From Saposhnikovia divaricata (taxonomy: Eukaryota > Streptophyta > Magnoliopsida > Apiales > Apiaceae), in NCBI GenBank assembly GCA_036435485.1, contig JAZHRN010000137.1, positions 2,418,001 through 2,482,000 on the forward strand: a DNA stretch of 64,000 nt, read 5' to 3'. Positions within the stretch are counted from its first letter, which is position 1, and each line of letters starts with the position of its first letter. A program made the position numbers and the translations under genes. This document shows, piece after piece, positions 63,870 to 64,000 of the stretch. The notes under the pieces were generated by a model that ran no database searches, was not told the origin of the DNA, and was given only the letters and a program-made list of their open reading frames with translations.

Positions 63870-64000
63870 CTAAAATGGTCCGACTCAATTTTTAACAATT
63901 TCCCGTGTACTAACCCCTTTGAGGATTATCCAAAAACCGAGTTTTGACTATATCAGCTCGATTCAGTTCCGAATTGCGTCAAATACAATATCGTTGAATT
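63870..64000. repeat. Monomer cut by the window end (B type)
   Basis: The last 131 bases begin with CTAAAATGG, CTCAAT and ACAATTT and reach ATATCGTTGAATT, so this is a B monomer of the J-A3-B group. The array clearly continues beyond the window. Confidence 0.95.

Larger units (their letters stand above)
1..64000. repeat. 169-bp satellite DNA array, 378 full monomers plus a partial one
   Basis: The window is a single head-to-tail array of one AT-rich monomer (62 G+C of 169 in the plain type). Every monomer can be placed by its start (ACAAAATGG or CTAAAATGG after AAAATATCC). The first starts at base 1 and the last, incomplete one at 63,870. The distance 63,869 equals 378 x 169 minus 31 (168-bp B monomers), minus 3 (single-base deletions), plus 1 (single-base insertion), plus 20 (two 10-bp duplications). 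No unique DNA, transposon, inversion or gap interrupts it. The monomer length is close to nucleosome plus linker, and HORs are obvious, which is typical of centromeric or pericentromeric satellites. The family and host are not recognised, and subtelomeric, sex-chromosome or B-chromosome satellites remain possible. No gene is present anywhere in the window. Confidence 0.99.

Noticed and set aside
1..64000. CRISPR array
   Set aside because: The repeats are 168-179 bp with no unique spacers between them, and monomers abut directly. No cas genes are present.
1..64000. Coding tandem repeat, such as a large repetitive surface protein
   Set aside because: A 169-bp period shifts frame every unit, and stops occur in all frames of the usual monomers. 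A repeat protein would need a period divisible by 3.
1..64000. AATAAA and TATA-like strings as polyadenylation or promoter signals
   Set aside because: CAAATAAAATTT and TATGTAAAAATAT occur in most monomers as part of the AT-rich repeat, with no associated gene structure.
1..64000. Transposon, LTR or telomeric repeat insertions
   Set aside because: The base-exact monomer count leaves no room for inserted sequence, and no terminal repeats, polyA tails or telomere motifs are seen.
1..64000. Assignment to a named satellite family or species
   Set aside because: Monomer length alone fits many plant and animal satellites, and I do not recognise the sequence. A BLAST or repeat-database search of the exemplar at 1687-1855 would decide.

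Overview
The whole 64 kb window is one uninterrupted satellite DNA array. It is built head to tail, all in the same orientation, from a monomer of 169 bp (about 37% G+C). I find no gene, RNA gene, transposon or unique sequence. Taking the first base as the start of a monomer, the window holds 378 complete monomers plus the first 131 bases of a 379th. The count closes exactly: 31 monomers belong to a 168-bp subtype, three others have lost one base, one has gained one base, and two carry a 10-bp duplication. Nothing else breaks the register. Such an array indicates a eukaryotic chromosome, most plausibly centromeric or pericentromeric heterochromatin, since the monomer is nucleosome-sized, higher-order repeats (HORs) are present and there are no mobile elements. 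I do not recognise the satellite family and cannot name the organism; an angiosperm, an insect or another animal are all possible.

I sorted the monomers by eye using diagnostic bases. A is the plain type, with head CTTGAT, middle TTTTCCGAAAACC and tail GTTGAATTCC. A2 is A with CTGCTCC, and A3 is A with ATTAGCTCC. B is the 168-bp type, with CTCAAT, ACAATTT, GAGTTTTGAC, AGCTCGATT and usually CAACATATG. C has CTAGAT and GGTTCGACCCGCG, and usually GTTGAATTTC and GAATAAAA. D has TTGTCAAAAACC and GAACTGCG. E has CTCGAT, GGTTCGACCCGCG and GTTGATTTCC. F has CTCGAT, CAGTTCCGAATTGCG and ACAATATCG (F' has CAGATCC). G has CTGCTCC and GGTTCGACCTGCG (G' has CTGCTTC, G'' has CTTCTCC). H is A with AACCAC and GAGGATTATCC. 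I has TGTACAAACC. J has TTTGATAATTTT and CAGTTCC.

The layout is a succession of HOR domains. From 1 to 5,400 there is a 5-monomer unit A-A-B-C-D and variants. From 5,401 to 10,805 there is a mosaic. From 10,806 to 19,254 there is an 18-monomer HOR (about 3.04 kb) and its rearranged copies. From 19,255 to 22,296 there are three copies of a 6-monomer unit (1,014 bp). From 22,297 to 25,179 there is more 18-mer-like sequence. From 25,180 to 28,569 there is a tandem 10-monomer unit (about 1.7 kb). From 28,570 to 29,752 there is an 18-mer fragment. From 29,753 to 32,118 there is a tandem 7-monomer unit (1,183 bp). From 32,119 to 32,793 there is a short A-A-B-C bridge. From 32,794 to 39,552 there are five periods of an 8-monomer unit (1,352 bp). 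From 39,553 to 42,593 there is a transition block. From 42,594 to the end there is a 23-monomer HOR (3,884 bp) with two full-length copies, one 30-monomer expanded copy and several truncated ones.

Subtype distribution is sharply zoned. B is absent between about 10.47 and 32.46 kb. H and I occur only between about 12.50 and 40.23 kb. J and A3 occur only from 44.11 kb onward. This pattern fits repeated local amplification by in-register unequal exchange or conversion. The only open reading frames are minus-strand artefacts of the repeat and start with GTG or TTG, not ATG.
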